Assembly: GCA_028870315.1 (NCBI GenBank)
Contig: JAGWPW010000052.1
Span: forward strand, 1-41,507
Reading direction: 5' to 3'
Origin: Sphingomonadales bacterium
GTDB taxonomy: Bacteria > Pseudomonadota > Alphaproteobacteria > Sphingomonadales > Sphingomonadaceae
DNA: 41,507 bases
Positions 14,351 through 22,288 of this stretch are shown here, in pieces. The position numbers were made by a program, and so were the translations under genes. The notes under the pieces were generated by a model that saw nothing but the letters and a program-made list of their open reading frames with translations, did no database searches and was not told the origin of the DNA. Position 1 is the first letter of the stretch, and each line of letters opens with the position of its first letter.

Positions 14351-16030
14351 TCATCGCGTCAGCTTCTTGTAGGCGAGCGCGGTCGGCCGGTCGGCGGCAT
14401 CACCCAGGCGGCGGCGCTTGTCCTCCTCATAGGCCTCGAAATTGCCCTCGAACCATTCGACATGGCTGTTGCCCTCGAAGGCGAGGATATGCGTCGCCAG
14501 CCGGTCGAGGAAGAAGCGGTCGTGGCTGATGACCACCGCGCAGCCGGCGAAATTCTCGATCGCCTCCTCAAGCGCGCGCAGCGTCTCGACGTCGAGGTCG
14601 TTGGTCGGCTCGTCGAGCAGCAGGACATTGCCGCCGGTCTTGAGCATCTTGGCGATATGGACGCGGTTGCGCTCGCCGCCCGAAAGCTTGCCGACGTTCT
14701 TCTGCTGGTCCTGGCCCTTGAAGTTGAAGGCGCCGACATAGGCGCGGGTCGACATGTCCTGCTTGTTGACCTGCATGTAATCGAGCCCGTCGGAGATTTC
14801 CTCCCAGACGTTCTTCTTCGGGTCGAGATGATCGCGGCTCTGGTCGACATAGCCGAGCCGCACCGTCTGGCCGATCTCGATCTCGCCCGAATCGGGCTTT
14901 TCCTGGCCGGTGATGAGCTTGAACAGCGTCGATTTGCCCGCGCCATTGGGGCCGATCACGCCGACGATGCCGCCAGGCGGCAGGATGAAGGACAGATCCT
15001 CGAACAACAGCTTGTCGCCATAGGCTTTCGACAGGCCCTTGGCCTCGATGACCTTGCCACCCAGCCGCTCGGGCACCTGGATGACGATCTGCGCCTTGCC
15101 GATCGGGCGGCTCTCGGACGCCTCGACCAGCTGGTCGAAGGCCTTGATGCGCGCCTTGCTCTTGGTCTGGCGGCCCTTCGGGCCCTGGCGGATCCATTCG
15201 AGTTCGCGGCTGATCGCCTTCTGCCGCCCTTCGTCCTCGCGCGATTCCTGCTCCAGCCGCTTCGCCTTCTTTTCGAGATAGGTCGAGTAATTGCCTTCGT
15301 AGGGGAAATACTTCCCGCGATCGAGTTCAAGGATCCAGCCGACGACATTGTCGAGGAAATAGCGGTCGTGGGTGATCATCAGCACCGCGCCGGCATATTC
15401 CTTGAGGTGGTTTTCGAGCCAGCGGACGCTTTCGGCGTCGAGATGGTTGGTCGGCTCGTCGAGCAGCAGGATGTCGGGCTTCTGGATGAGCAGGCGGGTA
15501 AGCGCGATGCGCCGCTTCTCGCCGCCCGACAGCGTCTCGACGCTGCCCTCGCCCGGCGGGCAGCGCAGCGCTTCCATGGCGATTTCGAGCTGGTTGTCGA
15601 GCGTCCAGCCATCGACCGCGTCGATCTTTTCCTGAAGCGTGCCCATCTCCTCCATCAGCGCGTCGAAATCGGCATCCTCGGGCGGGTCGGCCATGAGCGC
15701 GCCGATCTCGTTGAAGCGATCGACAAGATCGGCGGTGGCGCGCGCGCCGTCCTTCACATTTTCGAGCACGGTCTTTTTCGGATCGAGCTGCGGTTCCTGC
15801 GGCAGATAGCCGACGGTGATGTTCTCGCCCGGCCATGCCTCGCCAGTGAATTCGGTATCGATCCCCGCCATGATCTTCATCAGCGTCGATTTGCCCGCGC
15901 CATTGGGGCCGACGATGCCGATCTTGGCGCCCTGATAGAATTGCAGGTTGATATTGCTCAGCACCGGCTTGGGGGCGCCGGGGAAGGTCTTGGTCATGCC
16001 CTTCATGACAAAGGCGTATTGCGCGGCCAC
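14351..16030 (-). CDS. ettA: EttA-type ABC-F translational throttle ATPase
   Basis: 559 aa, the usual EttA length. Two ABC domains without membrane segments: Walker A GPNGAGKST in both halves, signature LSGGEKRR and LSGGERNR, and Walker B LLLDEPTNHLD and LLLDEPTNDLD. The PtIM linker between domains (YLEKKAKRLEQESREDEGRQKAISRELEWIRQGPKGRQTKSKARI) is the short charged helical hairpin of EttA, and the C-terminal YEEDKRRRLGDAADRP tail fits. EttA binds the ribosomal E site and gates the first peptide bond according to ADP/ATP ratio. It is monocistronic here; the 295 bp upstream, shared with the next divergent operon, contain its promoter but no obvious motif. Confidence 0.96.
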   Translation of the reverse strand: MAAQYAFVMKGMTKTFPGAPKPVLSNINLQFYQGAKIGIVGPNGAGKSTLMKIMAGIDTEFTGEAWPGENITVGYLPQEPQLDPKKTVLENVKDGARATADLVDRFNEIGALMADPPEDADFDALMEEMGTLQEKIDAVDGWTLDNQLEIAMEALRCPPGEGSVETLSGGEKRRIALTRLLIQKPDILLLDEPTNHLDAESVRWLENHLKEYAGAVLMITHDRYFLDNVVGWILELDRGKYFPYEGNYSTYLEKKAKRLEQESREDEGRQKAISRELEWIRQGPKGRQTKSKARIKAFDQLVEASESRPIGKAQIVIQVPERLGGKVIEAKGLSKAYGDKLLFEDLSFILPPGGIVGVIGPNGAGKSTLFKLITGQEKPDSGEIEIGQTVRLGYVDQSRDHLDPKKNVWEEISDGLDYMQVNKQDMSTRAYVGAFNFKGQDQQKNVGKLSGGERNRVHIAKMLKTGGNVLLLDEPTNDLDVETLRALEEAIENFAGCAVVISHDRFFLDRLATHILAFEGNSHVEWFEGNFEAYEEDKRRRLGDAADRPTALAYKKLTR

Positions 16031-16325
16031 GGCAAAGCTCCGGAAATTTCAGGGGTCAGCGATCGGCGCCGCCTCTACAGGCTGGCCCCTCGTGCCGCAA
16101 GCGCGGCGGGCTGGTGCCCGATGTTGAGCGGGCGCCGGCGATCCCGGGCCCAGCCTCGCCGCCGCCCCCCGCCGATCGCGAGGGCGGCGGACCAGGGCTT
16201 GCCTGCGCCCGAAGCGAAGCGCAGATTGTGCACAGGGTCGGAGACTTTTTGATCTCCGTCGGAAGAAGCGGCTACGGGACGGCGCGCGTTGGCGCATTCC
16301 CGATATCCTTTGGGGAGAAGGCAGC

Positions 16326-16886
16326 ATGGCAGAAGGGTTCGTACTCGATCCGACCGGCGCCGCCGGGCAGGACAATGCCAGCCCCGGCCCGGATGCCGGC
16401 CCGCTGTGCGGCCGGCATGTCGGCATCCGCGTCGATCGCATCTGGCGCGCATGGGACTGGATCAGCGCGCATTGGGCCGCAGAACTGCGCGCTGCCGGCG
16501 CCCGGGTGAGCTTCTGGCGCTCGACCGACCGTTCGGGCGCCGAGGGCGAGCGCCAGAGCCGCGAACTCGAAGCCTGGCTGGCCACGCTCGACGGTGCGAT
16601 CCTTGGCCTTGCCAATTGCGGCTCCTGCACCGGCTGGACGATCCGCGACGCGATCGCCGCGGCGAACACCGGCATCCCGACCATCGCCATCGCGACGCGC
16701 AATTTCGAGGTTTTCGCGCATGAGCTCGCCGCGCGCGGCGGCCGTTCGGGCCTCAGGCTGCATGTCCTGCCCTATCCGCTCAACGAGCGCGCGCGCGGCG
16801 AGGTCGAGGAGATCGGCCGCGCGCATTTCGCGCCGATGCTCGCGGCATGGGGTGCCAGCCTGACGCGGCAAGAGCGGGCGGCGTGA
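16326..16886 (+). CDS. UGSC-family thiol protein (Cys form)
   Basis: 186 aa. The motif ANCGSCTGWTIRDAIAAANTGIPTIAIAT (Cys98-Gly-Ser-Cys101) is that of the UGSC (seleno)protein family, in which many members have selenocysteine at the first position; here the codon is TGC, so it is the cysteine version. The CxxC-like redox pair sits at the start of a helix after a hydrophobic strand (DGAILGLANC), as in thiol-redox folds. It also contains DRIWRAWDW and the closing PYPLNERARGEVEEI. The family's reaction is not established. The start has GGGGAGAAGG upstream. The stop overlaps the next gene's GTG (GTGA). Confidence 0.72.
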   Translation: MAEGFVLDPTGAAGQDNASPGPDAGPLCGRHVGIRVDRIWRAWDWISAHWAAELRAAGARVSFWRSTDRSGAEGERQSRELEAWLATLDGAILGLANCGSCTGWTIRDAIAAANTGIPTIAIATRNFEVFAHELAARGGRSGLRLHVLPYPLNERARGEVEEIGRAHFAPMLAAWGASLTRQERAA

Positions 16887-18031
16887 GCATCATCCCCATC
16901 GCTGCGCGGCAAGCGAAGCCCCAGCCCTTCGCCCGCACGCTGATGCCGCGCGATTGCGGGACCGGGAGCTGCGAGGTCGATGTGCTGGCGAGCGCGCGCC
17001 ACGAGGCCGAGCTTGATGTCGAAGGCTTCACCCGCTTCGCGCTCGATCAGGGCTGGGGCGACGGCTTGCCGCTGGTGCCACCGACCGAGGCGCGGGTGCG
17101 CGCCTTCCTTGCCGCCCATGACCGCTTCCCCGACGAGGCGATCTGCACGCTGCCGCCCGCCAATGCGGTGCTGACGGTCGAGAAGATCGCGATCAACGCG
17201 GTGATGGCCGGCGCGCCCGCAGGCTCGCTCGAACTCCTCATCGCCATGGCTTTGGCGATTGCCGAGCCCGATTTCGAGCTTTACGGGGTCAACACCACCA
17301 CCGCCCCGGTCTTTCCCGCCTTCGTCGCCAACGGGCCGGTGCGCACCCGCCTTGGCATTCCCTGCGGCCATGGCTGCTTCGGCGGGGCGGCGAGCCCGGC
17401 GGTGGCGATCGGCCGCGCGATGCGGCTCATCATCCGCAATGTCGCCGGGCAGGTCGCGGGGGTGACCTCGCAGACCACCTTCGGCTCGCCCGGCCGCATC
17501 GCCGGGGTGCTGGTCGGCGAATGGGAGGAACGCTCGCCCTGGGCGCCGCTCGCCGAGCGGCGCTGCGGCATCGCCGGCGATGCGGTTACCAGTTTCGGCG
17601 CGATGGGCACGATGAACGTGCTCGACACCACCAGCCAGGCGCCATCGGATTTCGTCGAGATGATCGGCCGGTCGCTGATCTATCCCGCGACCAACTGCCT
17701 CAGCCCGGCGATGGCCTATGGCGAGGTGATGGTGGCGATCAACCCGGTCTGGGCCGAAATCCTTGCCCCCGCCTTTCCCGACATCGCCGACCTTCAGGCG
17801 GCGCTGTGGCGCGAAGCGGCGCTTCCCGGTGAGAGCCTGCAGGCGCGCCACCGCGAGCAGCTCGAAGCGCAGGGCCGCATCCGCGCCGACGGGCGCATCT
17901 ATCTGACGCCCGAGCCCAAGGACATCCTGCTGTTCGTCTGCGGGGGCACCGGCGGGCTCCATGCAACCGTGCTGCACAGCTTCGGCTCCTGCCTTGCCCA
18001 GACCCAGCCGCTCGCCGGGCCCCGCGCATGA
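16883..18031 (+). CDS. Uncharacterised protein coupled to the UGSC gene (382 aa)
   Basis: I do not recognise a named domain. It begins with MPRDCGTGSCEVDVL (Cys25 and Cys30) after a short lead, then GWGDGLPLVPPTEARVRAFL, then several Gly/Ala-rich, moderately hydrophobic helices with no signal peptide. Other conserved-looking spots are IPCGHGCFGGAASPAVAIGRAMRLI, YPATNCLSPAM and FVCGGTGGLHATVLHSFG near the end. The cysteine pairs suggest a redox or metal-binding role, but this is guesswork. It starts at GTG 16883 (GTGA overlap with the UGSC gene) and ends in an ATGA overlap with the GFA gene, so all three are translated as a unit. The pairing with a UGSC protein is the best clue to its function. 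Confidence 0.7.
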   Translation: MSIIPIAARQAKPQPFARTLMPRDCGTGSCEVDVLASARHEAELDVEGFTRFALDQGWGDGLPLVPPTEARVRAFLAAHDRFPDEAICTLPPANAVLTVEKIAINAVMAGAPAGSLELLIAMALAIAEPDFELYGVNTTTAPVFPAFVANGPVRTRLGIPCGHGCFGGAASPAVAIGRAMRLIIRNVAGQVAGVTSQTTFGSPGRIAGVLVGEWEERSPWAPLAERRCGIAGDAVTSFGAMGTMNVLDTTSQAPSDFVEMIGRSLIYPATNCLSPAMAYGEVMVAINPVWAEILAPAFPDIADLQAALWREAALPGESLQARHREQLEAQGRIRADGRIYLTPEPKDILLFVCGGTGGLHATVLHSFGSCLAQTQPLAGPRA

Positions 18032-18462
18032 GCGAGCACGCAAGCGCGATCGACGGGGCCTGCCATTGCGGCGCGGTTCAGTTCCGCGTGGTCCTGCCCG
18101 GGGGGCTTGCAGGGCCGGTTCGCTGCAATTGCAGCTATTGCCGGATGAAGGGCGCGGTCATGCTGTTCGCCGGGGTGGAGGACATCACCATCACCCGGGG
18201 CGCGGACAGGCTTTGTGTCTATCGCTTCGGCTCGCAGGCCGCGCGGCATTATTTTTGCGGCACCTGCGGTATTCACACCCATCACCAGCGCCGCTTCGAT
18301 CCCGCCCAGATCGCGGTCAATGCCGCCTGCCTTGCCGGGGTCAGCCCGTTCGATTTCGCAGAGCTTCGCGTGCTCGACGGGCACATACACCCGCTCGACC
18401 ATGGCGGCGGCGCGCTCGGCGTGGCGGGTGTGCTGCGCTATGTGCCCGGCGGTGCCGACTGA
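18028..18462 (+). CDS. GFA-family zinc protein
   Basis: 144 aa with the zinc pattern of the GFA/CENP-V fold: ACHCGAVQF, CNCSYC and FCGTCGIHTHH. The name-giving enzyme (Gfa of Paracoccus) speeds S-hydroxymethylglutathione formation, but most family members have unknown thiol or small-molecule roles. Starts at an ATGA overlap with the preceding 382-aa gene and closes a three-gene unit of proteins with reactive cysteines. Its last 25 bp overlap the 3' end of the convergent ygfZ-like gene, which confirms the compact packing. A detoxification step on a thiol adduct is inference. Confidence 0.85.
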   Translation: MSEHASAIDGACHCGAVQFRVVLPGGLAGPVRCNCSYCRMKGAVMLFAGVEDITITRGADRLCVYRFGSQAARHYFCGTCGIHTHHQRRFDPAQIAVNAACLAGVSPFDFAELRVLDGHIHPLDHGGGALGVAGVLRYVPGGAD

Positions 18463-19178
18463 TCGGGCATCCAGCCGGGCCGCAGCGCCTCGGGGATGTC
18501 CTCGATCCGGCGGTGGTCGAGCGCCAGCCCCAGATCGGGCCAGGCCTTGCGCCGGCGGGCGGGATCGGACCGGGCGAGCGGCACCACCAGCAGGCGGCGG
18601 TTGACCTTCTGGCGCCAGTTCATCCGCGCGGTGTTTTCCTGGCCGACGTAGCAACCCTTGGTAAAGCTCACCCCGTTCAGCAGATCGGCGTTGCATTCGA
18701 GCCAGAGCAATTCGCCCGAGCCAAGCTCGTCCAGCCCTTCGGCCACCCCGTGCCGCAGGCGATGGCGGGTCCATTCCGCGTCAGCCGCATCACCCCCGGC
18801 GGGGCCGAGCCAGCGCCCGCCCAGCGCGGCGAGCCGGGGATCGGGGCGCGCTTCATCGGGGCTGCCGGGGCTCCAGTGCACCGCGCGCGCCGTATCGGGG
18901 GCGATGGCGATGCGGCGGCGCAGACGATAGGTGCCAAGGCGCCGGGCCAGCGCGCCGATCGCCGCCGCCTCGCAATCGAGCAGAAAATCGCCGCCCTCGC
19001 GCCACACCATGAAATCGAACAGCACCTTGCCCTGCGGGCTCAGCAGCGCCGCCCACACCGGCAGCGGCGCGGTGACATCATTCGTCACCAGCCCCTGAAG
19101 GAAGCCGGCGACGTCTTCCCCGGGCGCTTCGGGTGAAAGCCGCAGCAGCGCGCGGCCGGCGAGTCTGGTTGCGGTCAT
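18438..19178 (-). CDS. ygfZ: YgfZ/IBA57-type folate-binding protein
   Basis: 246 aa, GcvT-like fold, with the diagnostic motif KGCYVGQENTARMNWR, typical of YgfZ (K-G-C-Y-x-G-Q-E), and the N-terminal block AGFLQGLVTNDVTAPLPVWAALLSPQGKVLFDFMVW. YgfZ proteins are folate-dependent helpers of Fe-S cluster assembly or repair. Start at 19178 (MTATRLAGRALLRL) was chosen as the upstream extension has no signature. Its 3' end overlaps the GFA gene by 25 bp in convergent orientation, and it is divergent from the dihydroorotase gene. Confidence 0.9.
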   Translation of the reverse strand: MTATRLAGRALLRLSPEAPGEDVAGFLQGLVTNDVTAPLPVWAALLSPQGKVLFDFMVWREGGDFLLDCEAAAIGALARRLGTYRLRRRIAIAPDTARAVHWSPGSPDEARPDPRLAALGGRWLGPAGGDAADAEWTRHRLRHGVAEGLDELGSGELLWLECNADLLNGVSFTKGCYVGQENTARMNWRQKVNRRLLVVPLARSDPARRRKAWPDLGLALDHRRIEDIPEALRPGWMPDQSAPPGT

Positions 19179-19266
19179 CGCTTCACACTGGCGGCTTGCC
19201 GGGCGAATGCAAGCCTGCTCGAAAGCGCTGTTCTCGTGGCGGCGGCTGTGCCATGCGGGGAGGGCG

Positions 19267-20601
19267 ATGAACGCCGCGCCCGATCTCGTGCTCGCCAATG
19301 GCACCGTCCACACCCCCAACGGGGCCGAGCGGATCGATGTCGCGCTGCGCGAGGGGCGCATCCTCGCGCTCGGGTCATCGCTGCTGTCCGGTGCGCGCCG
19401 GATCGATTGCACCGGGCTCGACCTGCTGCCGGGGGTGATCGACAGCCAGGTTCATTTCCGCGAGCCGGGGCTGGAGCACAAGGAAGACCTTGAAAGCGGC
19501 AGCCGCGCGGCGGTGATGGGCGGGGTGACCGCGGTGTTCGAGATGCCCAACACCCATCCCAACACCGATACCGCCGATCGCGTCGCCGACAAGCTTGTCC
19601 GCGCCGACCGGCGGATGTGGTGCGACCATGCGTTTTACGTTGGCGCCACCGCCGAAAACGCCGCCGACCTCGCCGAGCTTGAACGCATCCCCGGCACGGC
19701 GGGGGTGAAGATCTTCATGGGCGCCTCGACCGGCAGCCTGCTCGTCGCCGAGGACGAGCCGCTGGCGCGGGTGCTGGCAAGCGGGGTGCGGCGCGTCGCC
19801 ATCCATGCCGAGGACGAGCCGCGCATGCAGGCGCGTCGCGACCAGCGCATCGCCGGCGATCCTTCGAGTCATCCCGTCTGGCGCGACGATGAAAGCGCGA
19901 TGCTGGCGACGCGGCGCATCCTGCGGCTTGCCCGCGCCGCGCGCCGCCCGATCCATATCCTGCATGTCACCACCCCGGCCGAGCTGGAGCTGATCGCGCG
20001 GAACCGCGATATCGCCAGCTGTGAAGTGACCCCGCAGCACCTGACCCTGGCCGGCGAGGACGCCTATCCGCGGCTCGGCAGCTTTGCCCAGATGAATCCG
20101 CCGATTCGCAGCGCCGCCCATCGCGACGGGCTGTGGCACTGGCTGCGCCAGGGCGTGCCCGACGTGCTCGGCTCGGATCACGCGCCGCACACCCGCGAGG
20201 AAAAGGCCAAACCCTATCCCGACAGCCCGAGCGGCATGCCCGGCGTCCAGACGCTGCTGCCGCTGATGCTCGATCATGTCGCCAAGGGGCATCTTTCGCT
20301 TGCCCGGCTGATCGATCTGACCAGCGCCGGGGTGCAGCGCATCTTCGGTTTGCAGGCGAAGGGCCGCATCGCGGTTGGCTATGACGCCGATTTCACCGTG
20401 GTCGATCGCAAGGGGCGTTTCACCATCACCGAGGACTGGCTGGAAAGCCGCTGCGGCTGGTCGCCGTTCACCGGCATGGAGCTTTCCGGCCGCGTGGTCG
20501 GCACCATCATCCGTGGCCAGCAGGTGATGTGGGAAGGCCAGCTCGCCAACGAGGCGTGCGGCAAGCCGCTCACATTCGCCTTGGCCCTGCCGGCGGGGTG
20601 A
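19267..20601 (+). CDS. pyrC: Dihydroorotase-type amidohydrolase
   Basis: 444 aa. The metal-binding region reads LPGVIDSQVHFREPGLEHKEDLESGSRAAVMGGVTAVFEMPNT; Lys148 (AGVKIFMGAS) would be the carboxylated bridging lysine, with His180, His233 and Asp304 (GSDHAPHTREEK) as further ligands. The overall match is to dihydroorotase class I (ring closure of carbamoyl-aspartate in pyrimidine synthesis). The first His of the usual D-x-H-x-H is Gln61, with His63 retained, so metal binding may be modified. Allantoinase or hydantoinase activity is an alternative. GGGGAGGG precedes the ATG. Divergent from ygfZ and followed by the small EthD-like gene. Confidence 0.85.
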   Translation: MNAAPDLVLANGTVHTPNGAERIDVALREGRILALGSSLLSGARRIDCTGLDLLPGVIDSQVHFREPGLEHKEDLESGSRAAVMGGVTAVFEMPNTHPNTDTADRVADKLVRADRRMWCDHAFYVGATAENAADLAELERIPGTAGVKIFMGASTGSLLVAEDEPLARVLASGVRRVAIHAEDEPRMQARRDQRIAGDPSSHPVWRDDESAMLATRRILRLARAARRPIHILHVTTPAELELIARNRDIASCEVTPQHLTLAGEDAYPRLGSFAQMNPPIRSAAHRDGLWHWLRQGVPDVLGSDHAPHTREEKAKPYPDSPSGMPGVQTLLPLMLDHVAKGHLSLARLIDLTSAGVQRIFGLQAKGRIAVGYDADFTVVDRKGRFTITEDWLESRCGWSPFTGMELSGRVVGTIIRGQQVMWEGQLANEACGKPLTFALALPAG

Positions 20602-20655
20602 ACGGCGGCAAGGCCCGTGGGTCGGGCGCTGGACCAGTCAGGGGAGGAAGGGAAG

Positions 20656-20982
20656 ATGGCGAAATTCGTCATGGTCGTGCAGTCGCAGGCGAAGCCGGGG
20701 CGCGAGGCGGAGTATCATCGCTGGTACGACCGCGAGCATCTCCCCGACATTCTCGCGATCCCCGGGGTTACTGCCGGCCGCCGGTTCGATGCCACTCCGG
20801 TGATGATCGGCGAGCCGGGCCTTGCCTGCCTCGCGATCTTCGAGATCGAGGCCGATGATCCCGCCGAGGTGATGGCCGAGATGGGCCGGCGTGCCAGCGC
20901 GGGCGCGATGTCGGTCACCGATTCGCTCGACGCTGCCGCGACCCGGCTGTGGTTCTATCGCGAGCACGAGCCGGTGGGGTAG
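20656..20982 (+). CDS. EthD-like dimeric alpha/beta-barrel protein
   Basis: A 108-aa protein with the ferredoxin-like barrel pattern: MAKFVMVVQSQAKPGREAEYHRWYDREHLPDILAIPGVTAGRRF, then CLAIFEIEADDPAEVMAEM and LWFYREHEPV. The Y-x-x-W-Y-x-x-x-H-L-P-D-x-x-x-x-P-G core is that of EthD/DUF4286-type proteins, cytosolic dimers often in degradation gene clusters. GGGGAGGAAGG lies immediately upstream of the ATG. It follows the dihydroorotase by 54 bp and converges on the FMN dehydrogenase. Function unknown. Confidence 0.7.
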   Translation: MAKFVMVVQSQAKPGREAEYHRWYDREHLPDILAIPGVTAGRRFDATPVMIGEPGLACLAIFEIEADDPAEVMAEMGRRASAGAMSVTDSLDAAATRLWFYREHEPVG

Positions 20983-20996
20983 CAGGCAAGGCGCGG

Positions 20997-22145
20997 TTAA
21001 CGGTAACGCAGGCGATCGGCGGTAAGATCGGCGAGCGTTTTTGCACCCATCAGCTTCATGCCGCGCTCGATCTCGTCCTTGAGCAGCGCGATCGCGCGTT
21101 CGACCCCCGGCTGCCCGGCGGCGGCGAGCGCATAGAGATAGAGCCGCCCGCCCGACGCGCAGCTCGCCCCGGCGCACAGCGCCTTCAGCACATGCGTGCC
21201 GCGGCGGATGCCGCCGTCGCAGATGATCTCGATCTCGCCGCCGACCGCATCGACGATCTCGCGCAGCGCATCGAACGGCGCGCGGCTGCCGTCGAGCTGG
21301 CGGCCACCGTGGTTCGAGATCATGATCGCATCGGCGCCCATCGCCACCGCGCGGCGCGCGTCGCCGGCGCTCATCACCCCCTTGAGGACGAAGGTGCCGC
21401 CCCAGTCGGCGCGGATGCGCTCGGCGGTTGCCCAGTCCATCGTCGTATCAAGCATGGTGTTGAAGTAATTGGCGATCGACACGGGCTCGCCGGTGCCGGC
21501 ATCGACATGGTCGTCGAGATTGGGCAGGCGGAACTTCTCGCGCAGCACATAGTCGAGCGCCCAGCGCGGCTTTACCGCATAGGACAATGCCGAAGCAGCG
21601 GTGAAGCGCGGCGGCGAGGTGAAGCCGCTGCGCGCGCAGCGCTCGCGCTTGCCCGAGACGATGGTATCGACGGTGAGGGCGAGCGCGTCGAACTTCGCGG
21701 CCTGGCAGCGCGCGATGAGGCTGCGGTTCAATCCCTGGTCCTTGTGGACATAGAGCTGGAACAGCTTGGGGCCTTGCGTCAGCGCGGCGATTTCCTCGAT
21801 GCTGACCGTCGCCAGGCTCGAAATGCCGCACCACAGCCCGAATTTCGCGGCGGCACGGGCGATGGCGCGCTCGCCCTGCCAGTGGAACACGCGCTGCAAC
21901 GCGGTTGGCGAGAGGATCAGCGGCAGTTCCGAGCGCCGGCCCATGATCGTCAGCGAGGGGTCGATCGCGGCGACACCGGCGAGCACGTCGGGCACCAGAT
22001 CGACCGTGTCGAAGGCGGCGGTGTTGCGCGCCCTGGTGATCTCGTCGTCGGCCGCGCCGTCGATATAGTCGAACACCGGCCAGGGCAGGCGGCGCCTGGC
22101 GAGCCGGCGAAAGTCGTCGATGTTGTGGCAATCGGAAAGCTTCAT
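20997..22145 (-). CDS. FMN-dependent alpha-hydroxy-acid dehydrogenase
   Basis: 382 aa, the length of the L-lactate dehydrogenase/glycolate oxidase family. Recognisable parts: FDYIDGAADDEIT near the start, SLATVSIEEIAALTQGPKLFQLYVHKDQGLNRSLIARCQAAKF, the FMN/substrate site MISNHGGRQLDG (catalytic His and Arg), and IICDGGIRRGTHVLKAL. It oxidises a 2-hydroxy acid to the 2-oxo acid, passing electrons through FMN to quinone or O2; which acid (L-lactate, mandelate or other) is not clear from sequence. The start at 22145 (MKLSDCHNIDDFRRLA) matches the usual family start; an upstream ATG at 22157 is possible. Confidence 0.88.
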   Translation of the reverse strand: MKLSDCHNIDDFRRLARRRLPWPVFDYIDGAADDEITRARNTAAFDTVDLVPDVLAGVAAIDPSLTIMGRRSELPLILSPTALQRVFHWQGERAIARAAAKFGLWCGISSLATVSIEEIAALTQGPKLFQLYVHKDQGLNRSLIARCQAAKFDALALTVDTIVSGKRERCARSGFTSPPRFTAASALSYAVKPRWALDYVLREKFRLPNLDDHVDAGTGEPVSIANYFNTMLDTTMDWATAERIRADWGGTFVLKGVMSAGDARRAVAMGADAIMISNHGGRQLDGSRAPFDALREIVDAVGGEIEIICDGGIRRGTHVLKALCAGASCASGGRLYLYALAAAGQPGVERAIALLKDEIERGMKLMGAKTLADLTADRLRYR

Positions 22146-22288
22146 GCCCGGTGCCATAGCCGATCGGCGGGCGCTGCCGCCAGATGGTACAAGCGCGAGC
22201 TGTGGCGCACAATCCTCAGCCGCGCGAAATGCGCGGTGCACCAGCGCCGCGCGCTTGCCGCTTCGGCACCGGGCGCTAGGGTCGAGCG

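Noticed and set aside
13367..16252. 961-codon open frame on the plus strand opposite the RcnB and ettA genes
   Set aside because: Both opposite genes have strong family signatures, and this frame has low-complexity composition without motifs.
16031..16325. Possible RNA gene in the 295-bp ettA/UGSC divergent gap
   Set aside because: Only a 6-bp pairing (CGGAGA at 16239-16244, TCTCCG at 16253-16258) and GC-rich filler; no tRNA cloverleaf or known RNA motif.
16617..16628. Selenocysteine in the UGSC motif
   Set aside because: The codons are TGC for both cysteines, with no in-frame TGA.
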